In this document: piece by piece, positions 26,122-36,971 of the stretch
Layout: each line of letters begins with the position of its first letter
Position numbering within the stretch: the first letter of the stretch is position 1
Assembly: GCA_905331475.1 (NCBI GenBank)
Contig: CAJNYU010002695.1
Location: 186,001 to 250,000, forward strand
Length of the DNA stretch: 64,000 nucleotides
Direction: 5' to 3'
DNA from: Rotaria socialis
Lineage: Eukaryota; Rotifera; Eurotatoria; Philodinida; Philodinidae
Program-made: the position numbers and the translations under genes
The notes under the pieces: generated by a model
Database searches by the model: none
What the model saw: the letters and a program-made list of their open reading frames with translations, nothing else
What the model was told of the DNA's origin: nothing

Positions 26122-27808
26122 ATGGATGAAACGAAATTAACAAGTAAATTCTTTTTTAATTTCAAATACATATATCTATTCTACTTTTGTCTTAAGATTT
26201 TTTTAATCAATCGCCACAATTACCATTTTCGTGGCAGGTTCGTCCTGGTACCACTGTACTTTGTCTTAATTGTCATGGAAATCGATTAATTGCAGCTGGA
26301 CAACAAAGTATTTAAACATTTTTTGAAAATATTTATTATCTTCTACTTAATTGAATAGGTTTTCAATTACTTGCTATTGAACCATATGAGAAAACTGAAC
26401 GCTTCAGTGAACTCTATGATTTTCGTAATGCACCAAGACAAGCGCAAGCACGTGCAGCATTGCAACCGACAGATATTGGATGGAGTCCAATTGATGGTAA
26501 ATTTAATTTAATTTTTTGTTCTATAAATAATTGATAAATTATCTTCAAAGAACATCTCTTTGCATCGGCTAGTACGACTGGTCTTTTAAATATTTGGGAT
26601 GCCAATCAATTAGTAATGATTGGACAATTTAAAATTCATAATGCAACTATTAATCGTCTTCAATTTCATCCATCAAGTAAATCGTATTTTAAACAAGCTC
26701 AACTGATCTCGATGTTGTTTTCTGTGACATTTAGATCCTAAATTATTATTAACAGCATCACAAGATGGATATGCAAAGGTTAGCATATTTTATTTTATTA
26801 TTTTTAACAATATTTACGTATATAGATTTGTTTTTAGTTGATTGATTTTCGAACATTTAATACAAATAAAGTTGTTGCATCATTTCGTCATGTTAGCGAA
26901 GATGGATTTCGTGATATACATATTAATCCTATTAATACGAATTTATTTGCTGCTGCATTGAACGATCAATGTATCGTACCAGTATGTATAAATAGTTATT
27001 ATTAATGAGAGAATAAATTTTCATCAATTAGCTTTGGGATATACGACGAATTGAGTCTCCTGCCATGGTTTTAACAACAGCCGATAGAACATTGTGTCTT
27101 GCATGGAATCCGAATGAACCTTATTGGCTTGCTACAGGAGGTCGAGATCGAACTATACGAGTGAGATTTATTCCATTTAATGCTTTTGCTTATTGTTGAA
27201 TTCAAGATTTGGAATGCACAAGATAGTAATAGTCGACAAGAACCTCTATTTAAAGTGCAGTCATTTGGCACGGTGGCTAAACTTAGTTGGCGACCAACAT
27301 GCCGTTATCATGTAGCATGTTCAACACTTTCAGTAGATCCAAGGATTCATGTTTGGGATGTTAGACGTGCTTATTTACCACAAGCATCATTTTGTCATCA
27401 TCAAAGTATGTGTACTTTCATTATTTAAATAATTAGTTATGGTTTTATCAGATTAACTGTCTCTTTGGCGAACAAACAGCAGATTTCAATGTATTTTCTT
27501 TTCAACTGTAAAAAGCAAATTTTAAGGATTCTCTCCACTCAGTCATACACATACACACACACACGTTTTCTTATCTAACTTGGTGGGTTGAATTACATTA
27601 TCACGCATACAAAGTTCTAGTGAAATTCCGAATTGTAGGCATCTCTATATGCATAGAAAATATGTAAAAATTCAAATATGTCGATCCTTGCATACCAGCA
27701 GGTAGCTCATATTTTGAATTTTTTTAGTTTGGTGGGCGAAACATTTAATCTGACCCGTAAACGTGTAATATTCATAACTACCAACAAGAAAAGCAAACAG
27801 GTCTATTC

Positions 27809-27840
<32 letters not shown>

Positions 27841-30466
27841 GTAACACTATTTTGGCTGCTGTCGTCCTATAGAATAGTTTGCAGTTTAAGTAATTTTCCT
27901 TCGAGATCTATGAACAAAATTTTTATTTTACTTTAGACAGTATCGGTGATTTTTCATGGCGTCCAAATTCTGATAATCTAGTCTCTGTTGGTCGAGACGA
28001 GCGTGTAGTGCATGCTAACATCTCAAGTGCAATAAAAACTGATAATTTCGTATCTTTATTTTCATTGAGTGTTACATCGAAAGGACATGTCTATGCGACA
28101 ATGCCAAATAGAAATAATGAGTATCTAACCGCATTATATGCTGAACGACATATTCCATCATCTTTTACAAGTTTAAAAAAGTGTTTTTCTGAAGAAGTTA
28201 TGTCAAAATTTTCAAAGCTTAATGAACCAATTCATGGAAAATCTATTATTGGTATGTATGCGAACCCTTCAGCAGATAATTCGGTCGAATTATTTCATCA
28301 ATTTGCACGTCGATGGACATTTGACAATGGCAATAAACCAGTTGAAAATCTAGCTAATATTTGTGATATAAATAGTTGTGTAGCCGAAGAATTAAAAAGG
28401 CCAGATTTAAAAGCTACATGGCAAGTTATTAAAATGATCTATGCAGATTATAATAGTTTACAAAATTATCGAATGAGCTCAGCAAGAAATACACACTCAG
28501 GAACGAAAAACTATCAAATAAGTGATTCAACAAATGGTCCTAGACATCATCATCAGCACTATAATCATTATCAACAAGGAGGTGGAAAAGGAAAAAATCT
28601 TGATTTAATACAACAAGACAATGAATTAAACGATGAAGTCAACGGAAGAAAGAGAGCGAAATCACAAGAACAAATTATTCCACCTAATCCACAAATGGGT
28701 AAAAATCAGTTTTCATTTTCTTTATTTCTACTAGTTTGATCTCGCTCCTAGATATAATCGATGATGTTGATACATATATTGTACGAGATGTGCTACCAGA
28801 TGATATTATCTTTATTACACCAGACGATGCATTAAATAATACCAGTAATTATGATATGTTATATGATAATGAGGTAAATATTTATTATACATTGGAACTG
28901 AAAACAAACTATATGTATATACCAATTTAATTCAATCGTTCTGCAGTCGAATAGTTATGACTAGAACTGATTCACAATAATTCCAAAGTGCAATAATCGC
29001 GTATCTTATATTCTTATGAAAACCTTGAATTAATTCATTTTTAAATCGACATCAAATTCAAACACGTATTTATGAGCTCTCTCGATCCAATAGCATTTCG
29101 GAGAATATAGTAGTTAGTCAATAATCTGTGTATTTATGTCTTTCAATGAAAACTATTCATTACTGATTGTATTAACTCGTTGGTTTTGTTTTTTTCAGAA
29201 TTTATTATAGAGAATCCATATTTATCTATAGACTAATACAAACTTTTTTCTGTGTTCAAGATTAAATATGATTTCTCACATGTGTTTTTTTTTTCATTAT
29301 ATACTATAGCCCGATATTTACGTAATGCGTGATGGAATACCCATGGCGTCAAATGGAACACCTTCAGTGATACATGTTGATAGTGACATCAATGGTTTTT
29401 CTACGGATCGATTATCTCGTCAGCTTCCAGAAATGATGATTGATATAAACCAATTTGAACCTGTAGATGATTATGATTGGTAAGATACATTCGTAATCTA
29501 TTTCATAAAAAAAAGAATTTCTCGTTTTCTTTTTAGTCCCGATGGTCATATGCAGTCATCTACGCATTCGCTTCTACCAGATGGTTCAGATAAATTTTTT
29601 ACAATTGATGAAAGTTATTGTCCAACGATGCAAAATCATCCTTTAGTTTTTGATGATATTTTGCGAAAAACTATTCAGTATTATGTTGAAAATGTAGGTT
29701 TTGATAAAAAAAAGAATCAGAAATCATTATAGTTGTCTTGTTGTTTGTACAGAATGAACTTCAGGTAGCCGTTCATCTTTTACTCGCACTTTATCCAATA
29801 CTTAGTGAAAGTAAAATTATTGAATTATTTCATGGTGCTCATTTTGAATGGCTTGGAATGTACATTGGTAAAGACTTTTTTAATCAAATTTATTTTATCA
29901 ATTGGCTACTCTTGCTTTGTAGAAATATTGCAGAAGCTGCGTTTATTTGTAAAAGCTAAACAAGTAACAAAGCACTGTATAGAAAAAGAAAAAATACCGC
30001 TTAATTATGATCCAAGTGTATTCGATGGTGCAATCATTCTTTCAGCGCAATCACCAACTGTTAAACGCCTTCCAAATATCACTGGTGCTTCTTCGATGAA
30101 TTCTGCTAATAAAAATCTTCCACCGCCTCCAAAAGATTTTCTGTGCTCATTTTGGTAAGTTCTTAGTTTGTGCGATCGTAACTTTCTTTGATGTATCGAA
30201 AACAAATTCCATACTACTGATAGATGAATCCCAACAGATGTTTTTTTTTTATGAATATTAATCTTAAAAATTTTAGTCGAATACCATGTCGTGGCATATT
30301 TTCATTTTGTGGTGTGTGCTTTCATGGTGGTCATATTGATCATATTCGAACATGGTTCTATACGCATAATGAGTGTCCATATGGTTGCGGTCATCAATGC
30401 AAAAAGCGTGACATTCAAAGTCATCCACCACGTGTTATGTCGCAACGCTTTTCTTTGAATTCATAG
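26122..30466 (+). CDS. WDR24: WDR24, GATOR2 complex subunit
   Basis: Fifteen exons from 26122-26143 to 30277-30466 encode 886 residues and stay in frame throughout. GATOR2 relays amino-acid sufficiency to mTORC1 at the lysosome. An N-terminal WD40 propeller (about residues 20-330) shows repeats such as STTGLLNIWDA, ASQDGYAKLIDFR, AALNDQCIVPLWDIRR, TGGRDRTIRIWNA and DPRIHVWDVRRA. A long partly disordered middle has a His/Gln-rich patch. The C-terminus is the RING-like zinc domain: CRIPCRGIFSFCGVCFHGGH, then CPYGCGHQCKK. This combination is diagnostic for WDR24. Intron 8 (27406-27936, 531 nt) contains an AAT microsatellite, and the intron 28874-29309 is also long. Rab30 follows 251 bp downstream on the same strand. 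Confidence 0.93.
27810..27841. repeat. (AAT)n microsatellite in WDR24 intron
   Basis: About ten uninterrupted TAA/AAT units within the 531-nt intron 8 of WDR24. Non-coding. Confidence 0.9.
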
Positions 30467-30717
30467 TTTGTCTTTTAATAGTGATTCAAAAACGAAAGAC
30501 ATGATAATCTTTTTTCATTGCTTTATTTTCTATCTCAGGAGTTGAAGAATTTGTGTTTTTCTTTTTTTTTGTAATAATACTTGTATTTTTTTCTTTTCTT
30601 CAGCTATTCAATGTTAAATTAGATTGAAGAAAAAAAAAATCTATTGATTATGTTTTTTCGATAAAAGACAAAATTTCTGTTTATTTTTTAGAATTATTTT
30701 ATTAATAGTCATTAAAA

Positions 30718-31461
30718 ATGTTGATGGATGATTATAAATATTTATTTAAAGTTGTTCTTATCGGTAATGCAAGTGTTGGAAAGACATGTCTAGTACGTCG
30801 ATTTTGCCAAGATGTTTTTCCAACTGGACAAGCGGCAACTATTGGTGTTGATTTTCTAATCAAAACTGTTGAAGTTAACGGAGAAAAAATTAAAGTTCGT
30901 AAAGAAGATCACTATCTTTTTTGGCTTTTTAATGGTTCTCCTCGTTTATTTTAGCTTCAGATATGGGACACAGCTGGACAAGAACGTTTTCGCTCAATCA
31001 CTCAATCATACTATCGATCTGCCAATGCATTAATTATTGTTTTTGATATAAATAATCTTGCGACATTTTCAAGTCTTCCAGATTGGGTTCGCGAAGTAAA
31101 AGCTTATGCTAATAATGATGTTTTATGTACACTAGTTGGTTCGTACGAATTAATTTTCACTTCATTGAATACAGAAGAAGAAAAAACAATTATTTTTTAT
31201 TTTTATTTAGGTAATAAATGTGACATTAATCAACGTGAGGTTCCAACACATGTAGCCGAACAGTTTGCGGAAAAGAATGATATGTGGTATTTGGAAACAT
31301 CAGCTAAAAACAGTGAGAATGTTGGTAAACTATTTCAAACAATAGCTGAAGAATTAACAATGAAAGCAAGAGAATCGACAATAGGTGCATCAAATAGTGG
31401 ACATGATTCATTTTTTAATGGAGATCAAAAAACCAAACCGGTGAAATCTAATTGCTGTTAG
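30718..31461 (+). CDS. RAB30: Rab30 small GTPase
   Basis: Three exons (30718-30894, 30955-31138, 31211-31461) encode 203 residues. Rab30 is a Golgi-associated GTPase. All nucleotide motifs are intact: GNASVGKT (P-loop), TIGVDF (switch I), WDTAGQERFRS (switch II), GNKCD (NKxD variant with Cys for the usual Ile/Leu before Asp) and ETSAK. SITQSYYRSANALI is characteristic of Rab30, and the protein ends in a dicysteine prenylation motif (SNCC). The first intron uses a non-standard GTTCGT donor; choosing it reproduces the conserved K-I-K-L-Q-I-W junction. A TTTTTAG acceptor lies about 27 nt before the ATG. Confidence 0.95.
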
Positions 31462-32294
31462 TGTGCGTAACAATGACATATTTCTTCCTATAATGCTCAT
31501 TTATTAATAATTGCTTGTTCAGCGACAATTAGGGTAAGCTTCCTTTTTTTTATTACTCTCAATTGTGCATTTATTACTCAATATGATCTGTTTGTTTTCT
31601 AATGCATAATCTGTTTGAAGAATCTCTGCTGTTTGTTTGTTTTGTTTTTTTGCTTCACAAATTTTTTATGCATTTGTATAACTTTTTTTCGTTTTCGGTT
31701 GCTTTTCTCAAGAAGATTGAACTTAACTTCTATTCCTTTTCAACGTGCAAAATTCAAACATGATAATTAAATAAGTTTAACACTAATAATAACAAGTTGT
31801 CTTTGAATATCATATCTAATAATACGAAAATCAGTTATTTCACCACGGAGTATTTTACATGAAATATCTCATCGGTATGGAAGGTGAAGGTGATCCTTGT
31901 CTTTATTGTCTCTTCTGAGAGCGACCAATCCCGTCATTGAACAACGATGTGTTTAGGCTGTTGTGAAAAGACACGTTGAGATTCTAACTAATATCTGCAT
32001 ACAACATCATCATCTTCACGGTTGTGTTCTAAAAATTCTGTAGTTGATCATTATATGTACATATGATAAGTCCGTTGCATAATAAACATCAACTATATTA
32101 TTATAAGTTCGAACAGTATTCGAATGGCTTGATGGGAGATGAGCAAGTTCAATTTGAACTGCTCTTTCATAATTTTCCAGTTGATATTTTGTTGTTGTTG
32201 CTTATTTGCCATAGTGATAATATTATGATATGAAGAATATTTGTGTAGTTTGGCTTATAAGACTTCAATTTGATATCAAGAATTTTGTCATAAT
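31462..32294. other. Intergenic region downstream of Rab30
   Basis: About 830 bp of AT-rich DNA with the Rab30 3' flank. No gene, RNA or repeat is supported. Confidence 0.35.
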
Positions 32295-33042
32295 CAGGGT
32301 TACCAGATCGAAAATTCAAAAATCGGAAAATTTTTTATTAGAATCGGAAAAATGCCGGAATTTTTTCCCTAAAATCGGAAAAAAATCGGAAAGTGGTTTT
32401 TTAATGCTAAAATAGCTTATTTGTTTTTCCCTTGATAACACAATATCATTGATTCTGTTTCTGTTCATTTTTTCAATAATCTTAGAATCAATTTGATATA
32501 AAAATATAATCAAAACTTTTGATTCAAAAGTATAAAGTTTTACATACACATAAATTTTACAAAATTTGTATAAAAACACGCTAAAATTTATTAAACGTCA
32601 CAATGTTTTTTCGCTCATATCCTTCAATATATCACGCTGAGTTAAAAGATATTTATACAAATACTCGCTAGGATAATTAAAATTCATTCTGATTTTCAAT
32701 TCTGCAGCAGCTAATTCAATATTCATTCCATTATGATAATCAAACCATAAATGTCTCATTATGACTAAATATTCTTTCGACAAAAGGGTTTGCTCGTGGA
32801 ATTGAAAAAATCTAACATATGAGTTTTTTCATATTTTATGTTGAATTAATTCGGACAATTATTTAGTACGACAGACCATAATTGATCGGTTCGTATACGA
32901 TTAAATTATCTTGGAGGGCTCAAAAAACTTAAATTTAAAAAAAATTCAAAAAACCGAAGAAAATCAGGAAATCGGAAAGTTATCGGGAAAAGATGCAAAA
33001 ATCGGAATCTTTCCTGCAATATCGGAAGATCTGGACACCCTA
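32295..33042 (-). mobile_element. Decayed hAT-family DNA transposon
   Basis: The ends are inverted and hAT-like: CAGGGTTACCAGATC on the left, TAGGGTGTCCAGATC on the right read from the opposite strand. Both are followed by repeated AATCGGAAA blocks. Inside, on the minus strand (about 32598-32815), is a piece resembling the hAT transposase C-terminal dimerisation domain. It reads PFVERIFS, then after a one-base frame slip MRHLWFDYHNGMNIELAAAE, and ELKIRMNFNY. The rest of the transposase, including the catalytic core and BED finger, is gone. I could not find a convincing 8-bp target duplication. The element is about 750 bp and inactive. Confidence 0.75.
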
Positions 33043-34769
33043 AACATGAACTACATACGTTTTGCTTCGTCTTTTTATGTGATAGTCCTAGGGTATTAAT
33101 GAACAAATCTGAAACTATTTCATATTTTTAAAAGGTAGATGCATCGTTTTCATGGTTGTATTTCAACACTCAATTGATTTCAAGCTATGAGTAGAGATAT
33201 ATTTGATTTTTCAATTTAGATCACTTCCAGCAAGTTTCATTCCTTTGTTTTTTTTCCTAAGATATACAATTATTTAAGTGACTAGAAATTTCCCCTAGCA
33301 ATTATCTTAATCGAACTATTACAACGTTGTTTAGCTTCACGAAATTTTATATTTATAAGATCTGAGCAATACAAGTTGCGTTCGAATCAACTTCTGCTGA
33401 ATCTTTTTATTCAAATTTCCGTTATAGAAAAAAAACTAAGGATACGAATTTGAGAATGAAAATGTTGATCATCTATAAACAGTAAGCAAAACGAACGTTT
33501 TTATATGATTGTATTATCCATTTTCACGAAAATTTGACAACCGCGAAAAGCCTATAACATATTCCACATCCGTTCGCCTTGAAGTTAGATAGTGTACCAC
33601 TAGTATTTTGTCTCCTTTTAACAGTAATGATGTTTACATTCATACAATTCAGCATCAATAAGCAAACATATGCGGCCTTTTATTTAAATGATTGACTATT
33701 AAACATTTTTTGATTTTTAGGCTAAGGAATTTTCAAGATTTAATGAAACTTATGAATTTAACCGTCAACTTTTTAATCATGTTTAAATCAACGCCAAGTC
33801 TGACTGCATGTAATCGACTAAGTGAAAATTATGATCCATATTTTACTTTGCCCAAGTCAAATTCGACGGGAGCAATCGAAAAGAATTTGTAGCATATAGA
33901 GATCTTAATTTTAATAAAATCGTTTCAACGAGCATCAGGCGAAATTCCGTTCTTGAGATCATCGCTTCGCATCGCATTAAATATAGTCCTTTTCTCCAGT
34001 TACATTCTCAATCGAAACGATGAAATCATTTTACTCTATGAAAATAATATTTGACTTATCGATCATAAGTTATGATAAAAGTAAACACGCAGTGTTGCGA
34101 GTCTAATAAATTGTGTTTTATACAATGATTTTTGTGATTACCGTTCTAAGCTTTATGCATAGTTGGGATTCTAAACAAATTTTCCAGTTGATACTTATAT
34201 GTGTCTATTGACGAAAGTACCGCAAGTTCACGGTATTCATATTGTATTTTGTTCAGCGAAATAACTTGTAACAGCCACCATCAATAAATTCGTATATTAC
34301 CCGATTTAAATTAGAATGATATCTGAGAACTATCACAATAGGTATTTCATCGTTATCATCAAGAAAAAGCATTTTATTTTTATAAGAGTCAGCTTAAAAC
34401 AATTGTGTCGATCACATACACTACACTTCGACCTATCAAAGTATGATCTTGTTTGATTCAACATTATTCAATTATAACTAATAAATCAGTGAGATCATTT
34501 TCAATAAAAATATCGATTATTGTCTCTTAAAAAAAAAGAAATTAGCAGCTGTTTATGAAAATCGAATCTGCTTCTATCATTAACACTATAAGTTTCGATG
34601 TTCTGGAACCTTTCTCTTCCTACATCGATAAGCAGTATGTTGTTTGATTGTAAATGTATCGAGTCGAACAGTTGAAAACAAATGTAATTCTATTACTTTT
34701 ATGAATGGTTTATTCTTCGTTATTTCAAAAATGAATCATTGTCTTTTTTTCTCTTTATTTAATTGAAAA
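33043..34769. other. Gene-poor region with a possible exon remnant
   Basis: AT-rich DNA with no intact gene. At about 33718-33893 there is coding-like sequence in two frames, AKEFSRFNETYEFNRQLFNH and then PSLTACNRLSENYDPYF, preceded by a TTTTTAG acceptor. These may be decayed exons of a lost gene. The family is not recognised. Confidence 0.3.
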
Positions 34770-34876
34770 GTGTTGCTCTGGCAGGTCGATGTTACCATCA
34801 GCCCACACGATTTCATCATCGCAACATGTATTTGATCAGTAAAGATCATTTACCTCTTTGTAAGTTGTAATAAGCA
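34770..34876 (-). ncRNA. Spliced-leader (SL) RNA gene, bdelloid type
   Basis: Read on the minus strand, positions 34876 to 34854 form a 23-nt leader containing GCTTATTACAACTTAC and ending AAAGAG. This matches the published bdelloid rotifer SL as I recall it at about 21 of 23 positions. The leader is followed directly by GTAAATG, a 5' splice site, as in a real SL RNA donor. SL RNAs donate this leader to the 5' ends of many mRNAs by trans-splicing. The 3' end is estimated from the usual length of about 105 nt. Small hairpins can be drawn in the 3' part, but I see no canonical Sm site, so this copy could be a variant or defective. U2 snRNA lies head to head 142 bp away. Confidence 0.82.
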
Positions 34877-35018
34877 ATTTTTCTCGTTGAGATGCGGGGC
34901 ACGATATTTCTTCTGTTCTTACGCATTTCATTTTTTCCCCGTGTTCTTTCCGAGCCTTGGAGTGAGCGATGTGTCATTGCAGCCGCAATTTCGTGATTTT
35001 CTGGTCGTCAATGTGGTT
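34877..35018. promoter_or_regulatory. Shared divergent region between SL RNA and U2 snRNA
   Basis: 142 bp between two outward-facing small nuclear RNA genes. Both are normally RNA polymerase II/SNAPc genes with a proximal sequence element about 50-60 bp upstream. Both elements must therefore fit within this short, relatively GC-rich piece. I could not identify a shared motif by eye. Confidence 0.55.
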
Positions 35019-35182
35019 ATCGCTTCTCGGCCTTTTCGGCTAAGATCAAAATGTAGTATCTGTTCTCGTCGGTTTGAAAGCCGGCGCTGGTCCCATTGGA
35101 GCCAGGCTCTTTCAAGCGGATTTTTGGACATAGGCCAGGATCACCCGGGTTCACTCCCGTCTCCTTCAGGAAACGGGAATCA
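35019..35182 (+). ncRNA. U2: U2 spliceosomal snRNA
   Basis: It starts ATCGCTTCTCGGCC and keeps stem I (CGGCC TTTT CGGCT). It also keeps GTAGTATCTGTTCT, whose GTAGTA pairs with the intron branch point, and the Sm site GGATTTTTGG near 35115. Stem IIa (CGTCGG / CCGGCG) and IIb (CTGG...CCAG) differ from the human sequence but still pair. The terminal stem CCCGT / ACGGG is present around 35157-35178. The length is about 164 nt, somewhat shorter than the 187 nt of human U2. It is divergent from the SL RNA gene. Open frames across this segment are artefacts of its GC content. Confidence 0.92.
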
Positions 35183-36029
35183 TCTTCTTATAAAATAAAA
35201 TATCAAGTTCGATCTATTTTCACAAATTTGTTAAATACAAAAATTTCATTTAGCGATGAAGCAAATGATTTCATCATTCGCCTGTTTAAATTTCGATTTA
35301 TCTATAATGGCAATAGATCGAAAAATCATCATTTTATTTTGAAATCTTTCAAATTTAAATGATCTAAAGGAACAAATTCTTTATGATTTTAATAGTACAT
35401 TAACAAGTACTCCATATGTTTCATCAATCAATTCAGCAACATCAAATGGTAATGTTGAATCATTTTTGCATTGCTATACAATTCATATTTTCTAGGTCTT
35501 TAAAATACGACGAATCTCCACAAGTTGATCAACCATCATCATTTGATATATTGGATTTCTGTTATGCTCTATTATCGAAACAGTAGAGCTACTTATCAAA
35601 CATAACTTTATGCAACAATGAATGTATGATATGAAAACATGGAATTTTCTTAAAGTTAATTTTCTGTATGTTTTAGTTTGCATATTATTCTGTCGATTAC
35701 ATTCATTAATTAAACAACAATTTCCAATCAATGATGCACTTCAAAGTCGAATAATCTATAGTTTTTTTTAACCTTTTTACATACAATAGAATGGTCTGAG
35801 GAGGTAATTTTTTGTTTCTATAGAATTTGTTTTAATAGATAGTTGATCCACAGCTAAGAAATTTCATACAGATATTTTTTGTTCATGTTCAGCTGCTTGC
35901 TAGATTTTAACTATGCATGAAAATAGAAGTCAAGTAAATAATTGAATAAGAAAAGCATTGAAGCAAATCGCTTAATTTATTTTCAATTTATAATTAGATA
36001 AATCATTTATTAATATTTGTTCAAAAATG
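35183..36029 (+). pseudogene. Possible remnant of an unrecognised protein gene
   Basis: Coding-like sequence without a workable gene model. About 35354-35446 reads NDLKEQILYDFNSTLTSTPY and VSSINSATSN, followed by a GTAATG donor. After a TTTTCTAG acceptor, about 35495-35586 reads SLKYDESPQVDQPSSFDILD and FCYALLSKQ, then stop. The two exons do not share reading phase, so the gene looks broken or the model is wrong. Together with similar traces at 33718-33893 on the other side of the SL/U2 pair, it may be one decayed gene. The rest of the interval is AT-rich without features. Confidence 0.3.
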
Positions 36030-36602
36030 TACCCAGGTCGAAAAGCCACGATCGTATACGACCCTAAACGGCGAAATACGATAGAAAATGACCACCGCAC
36101 ACGGTCATTGTAAACGACAAGAGTATACGACGCAATACGACTTTCCACGGCGGTCGTTTACGACCACCGCAAACGTCAGCTGTAAACGACGGTCGTATAC
36201 GGTCGTAGGTTCATCGTTTGCATCTATTGTTTCTGTTGAGATTTATAGAGGACGTGATATCATCGAACGTATGATCTCTTAGAAGTTAGCACAAGATTCG
36301 AGTTTTTCCAGCCCGGATTCGCCTATATGGTTGTGTTGAATTTCATTTTCGTTGTGTTGGATGCAGAATTTTGTGCTGAATCGAATGGTGTAATTTTTAA
36401 AGGGGGTTGCCGATCAAAATCTGGCACTTTACCTGGAAATACTGCTTTTTCTGAAAATCTTGTAGAAGTAATTCCAGCCCGGATTCGATGCTTTAGCTGT
36501 GTTGAATCTGGAAATGGCTGTGTTGAATTCAGAATGAAATTCTGCATCGAATGGTGCTAAATTTGTATGGGGTCATCGACCAAAGTTCTTCGACTTGGGT
36601 TG
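36030..36602. repeat. GC-rich palindromic repeat cluster with TACCCAGGTCGA end
   Basis: It begins TACCCAGGTCGAAAAGCC, the same end as the elements at 1342 and 38705. From 36041 to 36215 it is packed with direct and inverted copies of CGGTCGTATACGACC-like words. A second part carries two direct copies of CCAGCCCGGATTCG with a following GTGTTGAAT (about 36310 and 36476). It closes near CTTCGACTTGGGTTGGG, a weak inverted match to the start. Likely a composite or nested non-autonomous element. No protein. Confidence 0.55.
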
Positions 36603-36693
36603 GGCTGGAATATAGATTTGGAGGGATGACTTGGGTGAGACCAGAGATTTTTTGATCGATGATCCCATACAAATTTAGCATCATTCGATGCAG
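36542..36693. repeat. 40-bp inverted repeat pair
   Basis: The arm 36542-36581 (CTGCATCGAATGGTGCTAAA...) is matched, with about four differences, by the reverse complement of 36654-36693. The spacer is about 72 bp. It overlaps the end of the previous repeat cluster and may be a separate small foldback element or its true 3' boundary. Confidence 0.65.
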
Positions 36694-36971
36694 ACAATCT
36701 TTTATTTATTTCTAAGTTTAATTACTTTCTTTAGTATTTATAGCTACACTAATGATTATACTGAACGCATGCTCCACTTCCACGGCACACTCTAATCGGA
36801 TGTTTTCACTTTTTTATACGCATAAATTAAATACTATCGAGTATTTCTATCTTATGTGATAATGTAAAACATGAACATTAATCTTAGTTTTTGAAAATTA
36901 TCCCAAAACTCTGTTATTTAGATTATGTAGCTTTCATTATTTATCACTTGAGGTATTAAACGATTCAAAAT

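Noticed and set aside
27678-27872. Open frame with an Asn run
   Set aside because: It lies in WDR24 intron 8 and reads through an AAT microsatellite.
34887-35362. GC-rich open frames on both strands
   Set aside because: They overlap the U2 snRNA gene and its flank. Their codons come from structural RNA sequence, not a protein.
36088-36560. Open frames in the repeat cluster
   Set aside because: They are translations of palindromic GC-rich repeats without protein-like features.
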